Shown here piece after piece: positions 12,549 to 24,367 of a DNA stretch of 64,000 bases. The DNA is from Anisus vortex (Eukaryota > Mollusca > Gastropoda > Planorbidae). Made by a program: the position numbers and the translations under genes. Each line of letters begins with the position of its first letter. Position 1 is the first letter of the stretch. Where the stretch lies: positions 20,119,409 through 20,183,408 of the forward strand of contig OX421497.1 in assembly GCA_949126835.1 (NCBI GenBank), given 5' to 3'. Under the pieces are notes generated by a model that was given only the letters and a program-made list of their open reading frames with translations, was not told the origin of the DNA and ran no database searches.

Positions 12549-12830
12549 TATATATCTTTATATATCTATCTTTATCTATCTATCTTTATATATCTATCTT
12601 TATATATCTATCTTTATATATCTATCTTTATATATCTATCTTTAACTATCTATCCTTATCTATCTACCTTTATATATCTATCTTTATCTATCTATCTTTA
12701 TCTATCTATCTTTATATATATATCTTTATCTATCTTTATATCTATCTTTATATATCTATCTTTATATATCTATCTTTATATATCTATCTTTATATATCAA
12801 TCTTTAAATGTATATTTTTATCTATCAAGA
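12549..12830. repeat. TATATCTATCTTTA minisatellite, right half
   Basis: Same 14-bp-type unit as 12076-12173. Open frames through it (YLYISIFI repeats) are artefacts. Confidence 0.9.
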
Positions 12831-12984
12831 TATATTACATCAAGTTAACGATAGAGTCCTAGATGTGTCTAGGCCTACTATGATTGCTAGACCTACAACA
12901 TTGATATTTTATTTATTAATCTAGCACTGTCTTTATGGGCATTTATTTCAGCTTTTGCTAAGTAAAGTTATCACCGAGCGCCCT

Positions 12985-13004
12985 CCCCCCCCCCCCCCCC
13001 CCCC
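12985..13004. repeat. Poly-C run
   Basis: Long C homopolymer. Its length may be uncertain in assembly. Confidence 0.9.
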
Positions 13005-13005
13005 G

Positions 13006-13070
13006 GGATAGTATCTAGGAGAATATTGATATTACATTAGTACTACCTCGGACCTTTTGACTTTCTATTA
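13006..13070. repeat. Dispersed repeat, copy 2, left half
   Basis: Nearly identical to 9697-9760 (ATAGTATCTAGGAGAATATT onward). The remainder resumes at 13704 after about 630 bp of inserted DNA. Confidence 0.8.
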
Positions 13071-13071
13071 T

Positions 13072-13703
13072 AGGGGTCGGCAACCTAAGGCACGCGTGCC
13101 AAGCAGAGCGACTTTCAATGCAGGCGAGAGACCTAATGTTGGATTTCTATAAAGAAATAATAATTAGTTAGAAATATTTGTTATATTACAAAAAATAGGC
13201 CTACCTTGTTTGGCATCACTATTTGAATCAAATGTGGAAACGGTTTTTTTTAATTACAGGGAGATAATTAACACATTTTATTTCAGCTATTTTTTCTAAT
13301 GTTTTTTTTTTCTTTTAAAAAAGGATACATGGTTTACAATTTATAACTTTGAAATGATCAAACTGTAAAAAATATTTGAAAATTATATAGCCTAAATATT
13401 ATATTACTAAAAATGTAGGCCTAAGCTTATATGTATATTTTTAAACATTACATGAACCACACAGTCTGTATAATTACTACCTATCTATTCCGCTTTACAA
13501 TAGTCAGTAAATATTTGAAAAGAAATAATATAATCAATAAAGGAATTCTCAGTTAAAATGAGATCAACATTTAATTAACATTTGCAGGTGTTAGATCCTC
13601 ATCTTAATCTTGACTAACAAATGATAATGGTTGGACAATTATTGAATAATTACTGTAAATGTGAAAGTTTGGTAATCAAATATTGTATTTGATATAAATG
13701 CAA
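13072..13703 (-). mobile_element. hAT-type element, deleted copy
   Basis: It begins AGGGGTCGGCAACCTAAGGC, a typical hAT MITE terminus. Its interior matches, in reverse complement, both parts of the larger element at 52352-54005: 13080-13125 matches the end near 53950-54004, and 13200-13650 matches 52555-52920. The middle of that element (about 53000-53930) is absent here. The far end lacks a clear CAGGG terminus, so this copy is truncated. No transposase frame. Confidence 0.7.
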
Positions 13704-13750
13704 AGCTACCAACAGACCCCCCTCCATGGCTTCCCCCCCCCCCCCCCCGT
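13704..13750. repeat. Dispersed repeat, copy 2, right half, then poly-C
   Basis: TACCAACAGACCCCCCTCC matches 9770-9790, completing the repeat interrupted at 13070. A C-run follows. Confidence 0.75.
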
Positions 13751-14025
13751 TAGAGAGCAAACATATTATGTAAACATATTTTATATATAAACAAACTCAC
13801 GGTAATTATATATATTGATTGATTGTTTTTATTTGACACTTCGTGATACGTAACCCATAAGCCATAATCACTAACCCTAACCCATAATCACTAACTATAC
13901 TCCCTAATCCTAACATACTTATATGAATATATCAAGAGGTGTTTATTAGCGTTAACTGTTCTTTGCCCAATTTGACTCTTTTAACCTTAATTCTCAAGCT
14001 ATCGGTTTCAAACGCCAAACAATAG
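13751..14025. other. AT-rich DNA with short CTAACCC-like words
   Basis: CCTAACCCATAATCACTAAC words at 13850-13915 resemble telomere-type C-strand only superficially. No gene seen. Confidence 0.5.
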
Positions 14026-14039
14026 TAGCTTTGGCTAAC

Positions 14040-14285
14040 TCCATGGTGGTGACCCCACTGTCTGTAAGACCCATCATCTACAGTGTCGGACGGGCGCCTA
14101 ATGCACTCTCAGGGCTACGCCCACATAGGCCGCCCCGTGTTTATCTGATTTCCAAGATGGCGGGGGATGATATCTACCGCAGAGCCCTCAGTACCGGAAG
14201 TCAGGTCTCGGATTTCGTGCGTGCTAAACAATGCAAATCCCCCCGCCCGTCACCACCGCCCCCCCCCTCGCCCATGAATTAATGT
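14040..14285 (+). promoter_or_regulatory. Possible CpG-rich promoter / first exon
   Basis: A compact, GC- and CpG-richer segment in AT-rich DNA. It contains CCAAGATGGCGG (YY1-type word overlapping a good ATG at 14157) and ACCGGAAGT (ETS-type word) about 35 bases further on. From that ATG the frame starts MAGDDIYRRALSTGSQVSDF and stays open to 14282, ending in a proline-rich tail without a recognised domain. The combination is what conserved animal housekeeping promoters often show. I cannot identify a gene, see no clear splice donor, and no other exon is recognised nearby. Treat as a hint only. Confidence 0.25.
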
Positions 14286-14515
14286 CCCGTTTGAAACGAG
14301 GGCACTCACGAATGGTTGGGTCGGGGCTGGATTTTACAGCTGAAAAGCTATACTATTTGTTGCTATACGTAGGACGTAACGGTAGTTGTGAAAATATATC
14401 GTAACAGGAATTAAAAAGAAACAGTTTTTTTTTATGTATATAAATTATGTTACTCATCGTCATGGCCTTCACTATCTCGCACTCTTCCTGTATCATGTTT
14501 GTCTGTCTAATATAT

Positions 14516-14517
14516 AG

Positions 14518-14583
<66 letters not shown>
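14516..14583. repeat. (TG)n microsatellite
   Basis: About 30 uninterrupted TG units. Confidence 0.97.
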
Positions 14584-14584
<1 letters not shown>

Positions 14585-14734
14585 CATATAAGTCCAAATG
14601 TCCCTCTATCTGTCTAAGTATACTGTACGTTTACAAATCTGAAAGAATGTCAAGGTTCTCAAAATGTTTGTGTGTAGTACCCAATATAATTATATAAAAG
14701 TAGAAGTAGTAACCCCGTCACACCAAGTTCATCT

Positions 14735-14970
14735 ATAGGGCCATGGAGGCAGTGTTTACCAGTTTCTGAGGCCAATGCATACTAGGGGAACGTGTGGCTA
14801 GCACAATGCCCAGCCACCTTTACTTTGCTCCGACTAAAGTCAGGTACCCATTAGAGCTGAGTAGACTCATGGAAACCCTTCAGAAACAAGGAAAACAATA
14901 TTAGTTTTCACCACGTTTCGAACTCAGGAACTCGGTGCGCCAGTCGAACACACTTCCGCTCGGACACTAT
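14735..14970 (-). mobile_element. tRNA-derived SINE
   Basis: On the minus strand the head carries a decayed tRNA B box (GAGTTCGAAACG, around 14920) and the body includes the complement of GCTAGCACAATGCCCAGCC and TTTACTTTGCTCCGACTAAA. A second copy of the same body lies at 43310-43500. The body resembles SINEs I recall from freshwater snails. No coding capacity; normally moved by a LINE in trans. Confidence 0.65.
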
Positions 14971-15615
14971 TATTTATATAAGAGCATTATAATTTGAAAA
15001 TGAAATTTCGAATACGATGCATTTTGAATGTAGCACTGTTCTTGCCTTAAATTAAACAAGCGTTTTCTTTGTGGCTAAGATGTCTATAAAGTCACAAACG
15101 TTTTTTTTCCTAAAGGTGGTAGGGGATGAAGTTCCTTGTTATGAGTCCAGGTTAAAGCCATGATTTTTTTCCCTGGATTGTGTGTCTCTGTATAATCCCA
15201 GTACTGATGGGTACTTGACATTAATGTAGGAGAATTCAAGATGACTAAACATTGTGCTGACCACACGATCTATTCGTACTAACTGATCACTTAAACTTTT
15301 AAATACTACTTTACAAGCCTTATGAAACTTAATATTTAAAAAGGGTTACTTTACCTATTTTATAAATGGTAGCAGACGATGAAGCCCTCGTCCTTGCCTC
15401 GTCTTACTGTCTACTTCATCTAACACGACTCGTAATTTAAGCCAATAATAAACAGAAATAAATGAAAATAGAACAAGACACCGAGCTATTTGATACCAGA
15501 GAATCACGTTCAATCAATAGGAAAAATAACACAATAATTATATTTTAGGCTTAGTTAATTTAAACTAAACGTACGATGTTACAATGATAAACAATCACGC
15601 ACATACAATGAAGAC

Positions 15616-15813
15616 CAGGGGGTGGGCAAACTTTTGATAACTGTGTGCCACAGTAGGATTTCTAATCCATTCAGCGTGCCAAGAACCTAAAATTTGCCCT
15701 GCTCTTGCACTTAATTTCTTGTTGAACTTGCTTCTTTTGGGATCTCACCACGTGCCACTGCAAAACGCTTGACGTGCCAGGTCTGCACGCGTGCCGTAAG
15801 TTGCCGAACCCTG
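15616..15813. mobile_element. 198-bp hAT-type MITE
   Basis: Ends are CAGGGGGTGGGCAAAC and, reverse-complemented, CAGGGTTCGGCAACTTACGG. Flanks ATGAAGAC and ATGTAGAA agree at 6 of 8. The interior carries the family words GTGCCA, GCGTGCC and TTAATTTCTTGT shared with copies at 25250, 29647 and 42675. Confidence 0.82.
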
Positions 15814-16734
15814 ATGTAGAAGATCTACCAGAACAAAGTAGTAGACCTATTTCAAAAACGTGACCGAAATCATGTGACTTTAAGACTACACACTACACAC
15901 GGCTACAAGCCTCTTTTGAGGTAGCCTATGATTTCAGCCCTTGGTCTCAAGATATTCATGTAAATATTTCAAGATGTAGTATTTTCTTTTTCTAGTAAAT
16001 CTGGTTTTTAAGGACAACGTTTCTATTGAAAGAGCAGATAGTGATTCGAGCTGTTATGATAATATTATAAATAAACTTAAGTTTCAATCGTCACGTTTTC
16101 TCCATGTTCAGTTTTGCATGATAATGAATTGTGTTTCTGTGTGTTCATCAACGAACCTATTGGTATTTTTTAATACAGAATTCAAACAAATTACTATAAT
16201 CTTTCAACTGAATCTATAACATCATTTATTTGTTAACCTTTATAATTTATAATCTAAACAATAATAAAAACCATATTTGTATAAGAATTTATTTATTTTT
16301 AAATCATAAATTAGTTAGTGATAGGTTTACAGTTAAATCTACAATAGTTTAAATACAAGAGGTCAATTTAAAATAAGTTCAAAGAGATTTGTAAGAGAAT
16401 AGAGACACAAGCCGCCATTGCTTTAGCCATAGCTCTGTCTGGTGTCTATACACTCTTGAGTAATTCTATACGCTGTTTTTTTTATGGTAACCCGAGAACC
16501 AAGACTGAGAATTACACTGTCATTGGACACGAAGAGTAAGTATAGTAAAACAATGAAATCGTCTAACACTGTATTATTCTATAATTCTATTGTATAAAGT
16601 CTACTTTTTGTGAAATGTTTGAGTTTATATCGGTTAAAAAAAAACATTTTTCATTCCTTGAAAAGGGTAAATAAGAAACTGCAACAAAAACCAGAAAGAT
16701 AGTTTAAAGAAAAATAAAGAAAATTAGAACAATT
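15814..16734. other. Unassigned AT-rich DNA
   Basis: No gene, RNA or element recognised. Confidence 0.5.
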
Positions 16735-16736
16735 TC

Positions 16737-17165
16737 AGACAAGAGCTGCAAGGTTCATAACTGGCGAATATTCACAACTGACAAGAGTAACACCAATAGT
16801 CATATCACTAAACCTAGAAACACTAGCTAGAAGACATAAGGGCAAAGAGTAAAGTAATAATAACTTAGAAATACAACCCAATAATGGCATGTTGCAATGC
16901 TCAGATAAACATAAAGACATAAACACTTTCCGTATCCCTTATGTAATAACAAATGCGTATAAGTACCTGCTCTTTCTTCCCGAGTGGCACTCGGGCATGG
17001 AATGGGTTGCCTGAACAAACTAGGAAAACCAGTAACATAACATTTTAAGGCATTAATAAATGTGCAAGACTAGAATCGGACCACGGATGAGCGTAGGACG
17101 CAATAATCTTCTTTATAGAAGGGGCGTCTGTAATATATAAGATACGAAAAGAAATATTGTAATAA
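16737..17165 (+). pseudogene. LINE RT 3' end, degenerate
   Basis: Plus-strand reading shows AARFITGEYSQLTRVTPI, then SLNLETLARRHKGKE and a stop. After frame changes come PYVITNAYKYL and a GMEWVA block that in a sister copy reads ALNGLPEQTRKTSN. These are C-terminal blocks of CR1/Jockey-type LINE reverse transcriptases. The 3' tail TTCTTTATAGAAGGGGCGTCTGTAAT is shared with pieces at 25985, 45440 (minus) and 52310 (minus). 5'-truncated and frame-broken. Confidence 0.72.
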
Positions 17166-18264
17166 AAGAGACAAATACGAAGGAAAAGCGAAATGTTCCT
17201 GTTATTTTTCCGGTGTCTCTAGGGACGAGATTTCTGGTGTCTTCGGGGAGAACATTTCTGGAGGTTTTCGTGCGATGTCCACAGTGGGAGAGCTTCTAAA
17301 GTTACCAGGATATTCTAAACCGGTCTTTATCATCTCGAGATAAAATTTCGCACGTGTCAATCTAGACTGCCACAATTATGAATGTCGGATCTTATTTCCA
17401 GAATGATCTAGACCCTCCCCCCTGCCCACTCCCCCTACTGCCACTCTACTTCATCCCCTGTCCCCAACACATAGGCACCCTCCCTCTCCCACCCCGTCTT
17501 CCTCCATGGAAGTGGACTTGTATGGTCATCAGAGCAGGTCAGATAACTTCCATTGTGGCAGCCGAGTAATTGAAAATACTTGTACATATTTATATAAGAA
17601 ACTATTATTCTAATAACTACTTTGCGCAGTAGGGAATTCTCCATTCCCTATTTGCTGGTACACTAAGACATTCAAATTACGCTCCGTCGTGACTTTAACA
17701 GCCAGGCGGATTATGTTACAGTGGGAGAGATGGGAAGGGGTATAGAGGTTTACATTAAAGAAACACTGCAATTATTTGCTAGGAAGTTATCGAGAAGTCA
17801 AAATAATCTTTACACAATATCAAATTTAGTTTTTCAGCTTTACAATTTTACAGTTATTAAAAAATAATGAACACGTAAAATGAATATTGTATTGGATTTC
17901 AAAACCAAGCGCCAAAAAGAATACAGTCGAGAAGAGATGTTGTTGTGGAAAAATTTGATGAATGACTGATAGCAAGATTGCTAGATGACCTTCTTGTGAA
18001 GCTGCCAATTCTAGGTTACCCTACTATTGGGGGGGGGGGGGTGTGGGTTGTATATGGTAACATTTCCTGGAAACGTGTACAAACTTAATTGACCGGAATA
18101 GTCACAACCTGAAGTCTTGTTTGAAATGTACAAACATAATCTTCAATTTTCTCTCATGTGCACGTATAATGTTCATGAAGTTATCACGATAAGACGTATT
18201 TTAATACGAAAATGTGCGTTTTAATCATTTCTCCCTGCGCTCCTCCGTGGTTTGAATCTACTCT
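17166..18264. other. Unassigned DNA
   Basis: C-rich stretch at 17410-17510 and a G-run near 18030. Open frames of 60-69 codons lack motifs. Confidence 0.45.
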
Positions 18265-20268
18265 TAGTGAGATATATCCAGTTTTAGTGAGATATATCCA
18301 GTTTTAGTGAGATATATCCAGTTTTAGTGAGATATATCCAGTTTTAGTGAGATATATCCAGTTTTAGTGAGATATATCCAGTTTTAGTGAGATATATCCA
18401 GTTTTAGTGAGATATATCCAGTTTTAGTAGGATATATCCAGTTTTAGTAAGATATATCCAGTTTTAGTGAGATATATCCAGTTTTAGTGAGATATATCCA
18501 GTTTTAGTGAGATATATCCAGTTTTAGTGAGATATATCCAGTTTTAGTGAGATATATCCAGTTTTAGTGAGATATATCCAGTTTTAGTGAGATATATCCA
18601 GTTTTAGTGAGATATATCCAATATTAGTGAGATATATCCAGTTTTAGTGAGATATATCCAGTTTTAGTGAGATATATCCAGTTTTAGTGAGATATATCCA
18701 GTTTTAGTAAGATATATCCAGTTTTAGTGAGATATATCCAGTTTTAGTGAGATATATCCAGTTTTAGTGAGATATATCCAATATTAGTGAGATATATCCA
18801 GTTTTAGTGAGATATATCCAGTTTTAGTGAGATATATCCAGTTTTAGTGAGATATATCCAGTTTTAGTGAGATATCCAGTTTTAGTGAGATATATCCAGT
18901 TTTAGTAAGATATATCCAGTTTTAGTGAGATATATCCAGTTTTAGTGAGATATATCCAGTTTTAGTGAGATATATCCAGTTTTAGTGAGATATATCCAGT
19001 TTTAATGAGATATATCCAGTTTTAGTGAGATATATCCAGTTTTAGTGAGATATATCCAGTTTTAGTGAGATATATCCAATATTAGTGAGATATATCCAGT
19101 TTTAGTGAAATATATCCAGTTTTAGTGAGATATATCCAGTTTTAGTGAGATATATCCAGTTTTAGTGAGATATATCCAGTTTTAGTGAGATATATCCAGT
19201 TTTAGTGAGATATATCCAGTATTAGTGAGATATATCCAGTTTTAGTGAGATATATCCAGTTTTAGTGAGATATATCCAGTTTTAGTGAGATATATCCAGT
19301 TTTAGTGAGATATATCCAGTTTTAGTAGGATATATCCAGTTTTAGTAAGATATATCCAGTTTTAGTGAGATATATCCAGTTTTAGTGAGATGTATCCAGT
19401 TTTAGTGAGATATATCCAGTTTTAGTGAGATATATCCAGTTTTAGTGAGATATATCCAATATTAGTGAGATATATCCAGTTTTAGTGAGATATATCCAGT
19501 TTTAGTGAGATATATCCAGTTTTAGTGAGATATATCCAGTTTTAGTGAGATATATCCAGTTTTAGTGAGATATATCCAGTTTTAGTGAGATATATCCAGT
19601 TTTAGTGAGATATATCCAGTTTTAGTGAGATATATCCAGTTTTAGTGAGATATATCCAGTTTTAGTGAGATATATCCAGTTTTAGTGAGATATATCCAGT
19701 TTTAGTGAGATATATCCAGTTTTAGTGAGATATATCCAAAATTAGTGAGATATATCCAGTTTTAGTAAGATATATCCAGTTTTAGTGAGATATATCCAGT
19801 ATTAGTGAGATATATCCAGTTTCAGTGAGATATATCCAGTTTTAGTGAGATATATCCAGTTTTAGTAAGATATATCCAGTTTTAGTGAGATATATCCAGT
19901 TTTAGTGAGATATATCCAGTTTTAGAGAGATATATCCAGTTTTAGTGAGATATATCCAGTTTTAGTGAGATATATCCAGTTTTAGTGAGATATATCCAGT
20001 TTTAGTGAGATATATCCAGTTTTAGTGAGATATATCCAATATTAGTGAGATATATCCAGTTTTAGTGAGATATATCCAGTTTTAGTGAGATATATCCAGT
20101 TTTAGTGAGATATATCCAGTTTTAGTGAGATATATCCAGTTTTAGTGAGATATATCCAGTTTTAGTGAGATATATCCAGTATTAGTTAGATATATCCAGT
20201 TTTAGTGAGATATATCCAGTTTTAGTGAGATATATCCAGTATTAGTGAGATATATCCAGTTTTAGTAT
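18265..20268. repeat. 20-bp satellite, about 100 units (2 kb)
   Basis: The unit is GTTTTAGTGAGATATATCCA, highly homogeneous head-to-tail. Each unit contains the self-complementary octamer GATATATC. Recurrent variants are ATATTAGTGA (near 18621, 18781, 19080, 19460, 20040), TAAGA and TAGGA. One unit near 18870 lacks TA, shifting the phase by 2. The adjacent variants TAGGA+TAAGA recur about 0.9 kb apart (18428 and 19326), hinting at block duplication. There are no spacers, so it is not a CRISPR-like array. No frame is open through it. Confidence 0.97.
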
Positions 20269-20623
20269 TTCCCGCGGCAACGAGGCAAAACCAGAAATTC
20301 CGCAACGCGAAGTCAAATTCAGCGACCCGCGGTAAATCTTAGCCCTAAACCTCATAACTGTTGAAGATTTAAAAAAAAAAAAAAGCTTCAAGCAAAGTTT
20401 AATGGCAGACAGATGGAACATGCGTAGATCACTGCTGAAGATATATTTTCTGTTGTTTCTTTACTCAACAACTTTCAGCTTTGCACCATCAGCCCCCCTT
20501 TTTTTGAAAGATTTCCTTTCAATTCCTTTCAATTCCAATGAAATATTACTCACCCAGATATTCCCACACATCGCCCTCAATGTTTAAACCTTCTCACGTT
20601 AGTTACTTTTATGAAGAAGCTTA

Positions 20624-20860
20624 TTACGTCTTTCGTCTAGTCATACATCGTTTTAAATCATAAGTTATTGGTTTTCCCGGTTTGTTCAGGCAACCCATTC
20701 CATGCCCGAAAGTCACTCGGTAAGAAAGAGTACATATATGCATTTGTTCTTACATAAGGGATAAGAAAAGTGTTTTATGTCCTTGTGTTCATCAGAGCAT
20801 TGTAACTGATTGTTATTGTGTTGTAGGCCCTATTTCTAAGTTAGAAATATTACTGTAGAC
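20624..20860 (-). pseudogene. LINE 3' fragment
   Basis: On the minus strand it corresponds to the same LINE 3' region as 16860-17060. The shared string, on plus, is TTTGTTCAGGCAACCCATTC, the complement of the GLPEQTR coding region. Multiple changes; no open frame. Confidence 0.65.
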
Positions 20861-21330
20861 GAGTGCGCTCTGAGCTTGTTCAACCTGATAGAAGGGAGAG
20901 TGGCTCTATACCATTTGTACAAATGACCATCGTTATCATACATGGTTTTTAACGAGTTTAGATTATAAGATTAAAAGCTTAATAAAAAGGTTTACAAACT
21001 AATGCTATGATTTTCTTAACCTTTCCTTCATTTTTATGTGTAATTTAAACAAAAATACAGTAGCAATAATTGCACCAACATAAAAAATTGAACCTCCTTA
21101 AAATCTATTTTTGGTCCATTTTTCTCAGTAAAGATATTTTCATTATGTCTTGTTGAAGTTGCTGCCCTTGTGTAGCTTCGTTGTTTGTTGTTGTTGTTTT
21201 TTTTGTGCTTTTCTTTAAAAAAAGTTATTGATTCTATACGATCATCAATTTTTTTATATCCTGTTCAAGACTTCCAAAAGTCTCCCTAAAAGTGTGCCAA
21301 AGGCTTGTGTGTCATTCGTCAGTGAGATGT
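20861..21330. other. Unassigned AT-rich DNA
   Basis: TTG-rich run at 21180-21215. Nothing else recognised. Confidence 0.5.
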
Positions 21331-21384
21331 GACAACCCTTGCTCCATACACATACACTCGTTCCTCCGTTTCATGTTTGACTCA

Positions 21385-21635
21385 ACCCACCACACACACG
21401 CACACAAAGACACACCCACATAGTTAGCGAGACACACACTGACACACACAGACACACTGACACACACAGGCATACTGACACACACAGACACACATATACA
21501 TGTGAATACAGGCACAGACATAATATACACTCAGACACATGCTCAGGTCGACAGACAGATACAGTGACACAGATACACATTGAAACACACATACAAAACG
21601 ATAAACAGACACGTGCACACACTAACACATACACA
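21385..21635. repeat. CA-rich microsatellite region
   Basis: Imperfect (CA)n with GACACA words. Cys/Val-rich minus-strand frames are artefacts. Confidence 0.9.
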
Positions 21636-21637
21636 CA

Positions 21638-21965
21638 AACTTCCATTTTAGGGATCCGATCTTGCCAACGTTTTCCTTAATTCAACTTCCATATTAGGGA
21701 TCATATCTTGCCAACGTTTTCCTTAATTCAACTTCTACATTAGGGATCCGATCTTGCCAACGTTTTCCTTATTTCAACTTCCATTTTAGGGATCCGATCT
21801 TGCCAACGTTTTCCTTAATTCAACTTCCATATTTAGGATCCGATCTTGCCAACGTTTTCCTTAATTCAACTTTCATATTAGGGATCCGATCTTGCCAACG
21901 TTTTCCTTAATTCAACTTCCACTTTAGGATCCGATCTTGCTATGGTTTACCCATAATTCACCTTC
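21638..21965. repeat. 46-bp tandem repeat, about 7 units
   Basis: The unit of about 46 bp contains ATTAGGGATCCGATCTTGCC followed by AACGTTTTCCTTAATTCA. The last unit (21925-21965) is diverged. It follows directly on the CA tract. Confidence 0.92.
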
Positions 21966-22439
21966 CACTTTGAAGTAGTTGTTTTTATTCACTGTAGTCA
22001 TATTTAGAACATATCATATAACTTATTAAAAGTTTGACGCCGGTATTAATACGAGTTAATATGAAGCACCGGTTTACGAGGCACTCGATGCCTGGGTGTT
22101 TAGTTACTGCCGTTGCCATAGTAACACAGATTCATGGGGATGATAAGATTACATTCAATTTGGCTAAAACAAAACGGTGGACCGATTGGAGAGATGGGGG
22201 GGGGGTGGAGCGACCATGGTTGGTTGCCATATTAAACTCTTTGGAGACACAAACTATTATAGTAGGCAATTTTGCACTACACTAGTTTTGACTCACTACG
22301 GGACTGGTGACTATTATCTTATTCTGATATCTGAGCATATCAAATGTTGAAGTAATGAAATATTTAGAATTCATATCAAATGGCAGTGATTTCTTAAAAC
22401 AATTTCTACACAGAACTTCAATCACTTTGACCATTCCTA

Positions 22440-22865
22440 GATTATTCTTCCTCTCTATCTCCCCCTTTCTCCCTATCTTCATGGTCTCAATCTCTCTGTC
22501 TTTCTCTCAACTTTCTCTCTCATACTCTCTCTTACTCTCTCATTATGTCTATGTCTCTCTCCCCGTCTGTCTTTCTTTCCGTCTACGCTCTCTTTGTAAC
22601 TGTCTTTCTTTCTTCTACTTTCTCACATTCTCTCTCTCTCTATCTGTTTCTCTCTCTCTCTCTATCTGTTTCTCTCACTCTCTCTCTCTCTCTATCTGTT
22701 TCTCTCTCTCTCTCTCTATCTGTTTCTTTCTCTCTCTCTCATACTCTCTTGAGTATGTCTAAATCTTTTTCCCTAACTCGCTTACTCTGCCTTTTTCATT
22801 TTCTTATTTCCACCCCCCCCTCTCTCTATCTCTCTCTCTCTTTCTTTCTTTTTCTCTAACTGTGG
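22440..22865. repeat. TC-rich low-complexity tract
   Basis: Long (TC)n with TATCTGTTTC interruptions recurring about every 32-36 bases at 22630-22735. Ser/Leu-rich frames are artefacts. Confidence 0.92.
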
Positions 22866-22887
22866 CTTTCTCTGTGCATTGCCCGTG

Positions 22888-22936
22888 GGTAGTATAGGGT
22901 AGTATAGTGTAGTATAGTGTAGTATAAGGTAGTCAT
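22888..22936. repeat. GTAGTATAGG short tandem repeat
   Basis: Four or five copies of a 10-bp GTAGTATAG(G/T) unit. Confidence 0.85.
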
Positions 22937-23022
22937 CAGTTTTTAATCAGTTTGAAACCAGATTTTTGTTTACATTACACCATTACGTCTGTGGTCTATA
23001 TAAATATATATAGAAACATCTG

Positions 23023-23422
23023 TACTAAGTCAGTAGTCTGTAGATATAGATCTAGACTACAGCTTTCAATAGTGTCGTCTACAGGCCCATACTAAGTCAG
23101 TAGTCTGTAGATATAGATCTAGACTACAGCTTTCAATAATGTCGTCAACAGGCCCGTACTAAGTCAGTAGTCTGTAGATATAGATCTAGACTACAGCTTT
23201 CAATAATGTCGTCAACAGGCCCGTACTAAGTCAGTAGTCTGTAGATATAGATCTAGACTACAGCTTTCAATAATGTCGTCAACAGGCCCGTACTAAGTCA
23301 GTAGTCTGTAGATATAGATCTAGACTACAGCTTTCAATAATGTCGTCTACAGGCCCGTACTAAGTCAGTAGTCTGTAGATATAGATCTAGACTACAGCTT
23401 TCAATAATGTCGTCTACAGGCC
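23023..23422. repeat. 67-bp tandem repeat, 6 units
   Basis: The unit starts TACTAAGTCAGTAGTCTGTA and includes the inverted pair CTGTAG...CTACAG around TAGATCTAGA, so each unit can fold into a hairpin. Units are almost identical (TCTAC/TCAAC, CCCAT/CCCGT differences), suggesting recent expansion or homogenisation. Confidence 0.93.
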
Positions 23423-24170
23423 CAAAGACTTATAGCTGTTTCCATATTAAGTCTGATCATCCACACCCCCCCCCATCCATTCCCCCAATGGGAAAAAAAG
23501 GGGGGGGAGAGCAAGAAATTTGTCCTGGCCATAAGATCTGATTCCCTTTCACAAACATGGAGGCTAGACGCAGACGAGGCTAAGTTGAAGAGAGAGAGGG
23601 GGGGTGGGAGGGCGCGCTCAACGCCAAGAGCTACTGAAATGCACTTCTGACATATGAATAAAACTCTGATGTTGTAATTGAATCGCCTGTAAGGTTCTCA
23701 TGTTTCACATTCTACGTCTCATGTGATATTTCGCTGCTTAAAAAAAAAACATATAGCGCAAACGTCTAGCACGATTTAACGCTTTTTATTTTTTATTTTA
23801 CTAACAGCAAGAAAATGTTTTGAAGTTGGCAGGTGAAATGAAGAAAAAAAAATAAAAATGAGCAAGTTAAGAAATGTCACCGCGACCTAATTATAGCATT
23901 TAACAGCGTCACGCCCACCCAGCCATCTTCTTGTTCTTCAGTCCTTGAACTATAAATACAAAAGGCTTCTGGATTATTCAATGTTCCCAGACGTGGAATA
24001 TAAAAAAGATAATGGCATACACAGATGTTATGAGAAGTCTGTATGATATATTCTAGAATATGACAGATGACATTTTGTCATCTTTACCAATGGCATGGCT
24101 GACATAGGAGATAAATGTGAAAGGTGGGAGAAGAAGATGACATATTCTACTAGCGTGACGTAACTTCATC
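23423..24170. other. Unassigned DNA
   Basis: C/G-runs at 23465-23510 and a purine-rich GAGAGAGAGGGGGGG run near 23590. No gene recognised. Confidence 0.45.
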
Positions 24171-24171
24171 T

Positions 24172-24323
24172 TGTTCTCTCTTTCTCTCTCTCTCTCTCAC
24201 CCGCAATGTCTGATTTTCTTCCCCTTTGTCTCTCTCTATTTCTCTCAATTTGACCATTTCTCTTTCTCTCTTAGATTCTTTCTCTATTCTCTCTCTGTCT
24301 CCTTCGTTATATTCTATGTGTGT

Positions 24324-24366
<43 letters not shown>
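24172..24366. repeat. TC-rich low-complexity tract
   Basis: Perfect (TC)n at about 24328-24364 with degenerate TC sequence before it. Frames through it are artefacts. Confidence 0.92.

Positions 24367-24367
<1 letters not shown>

Noticed and set aside
13850..13915. Telomeric repeat remnant
   Set aside because: Only two short CTAACCC words among CATAATCACTAAC; not a true array.
18265..20268. CRISPR-like array
   Set aside because: Units are contiguous with no spacers, and the genome is clearly animal.
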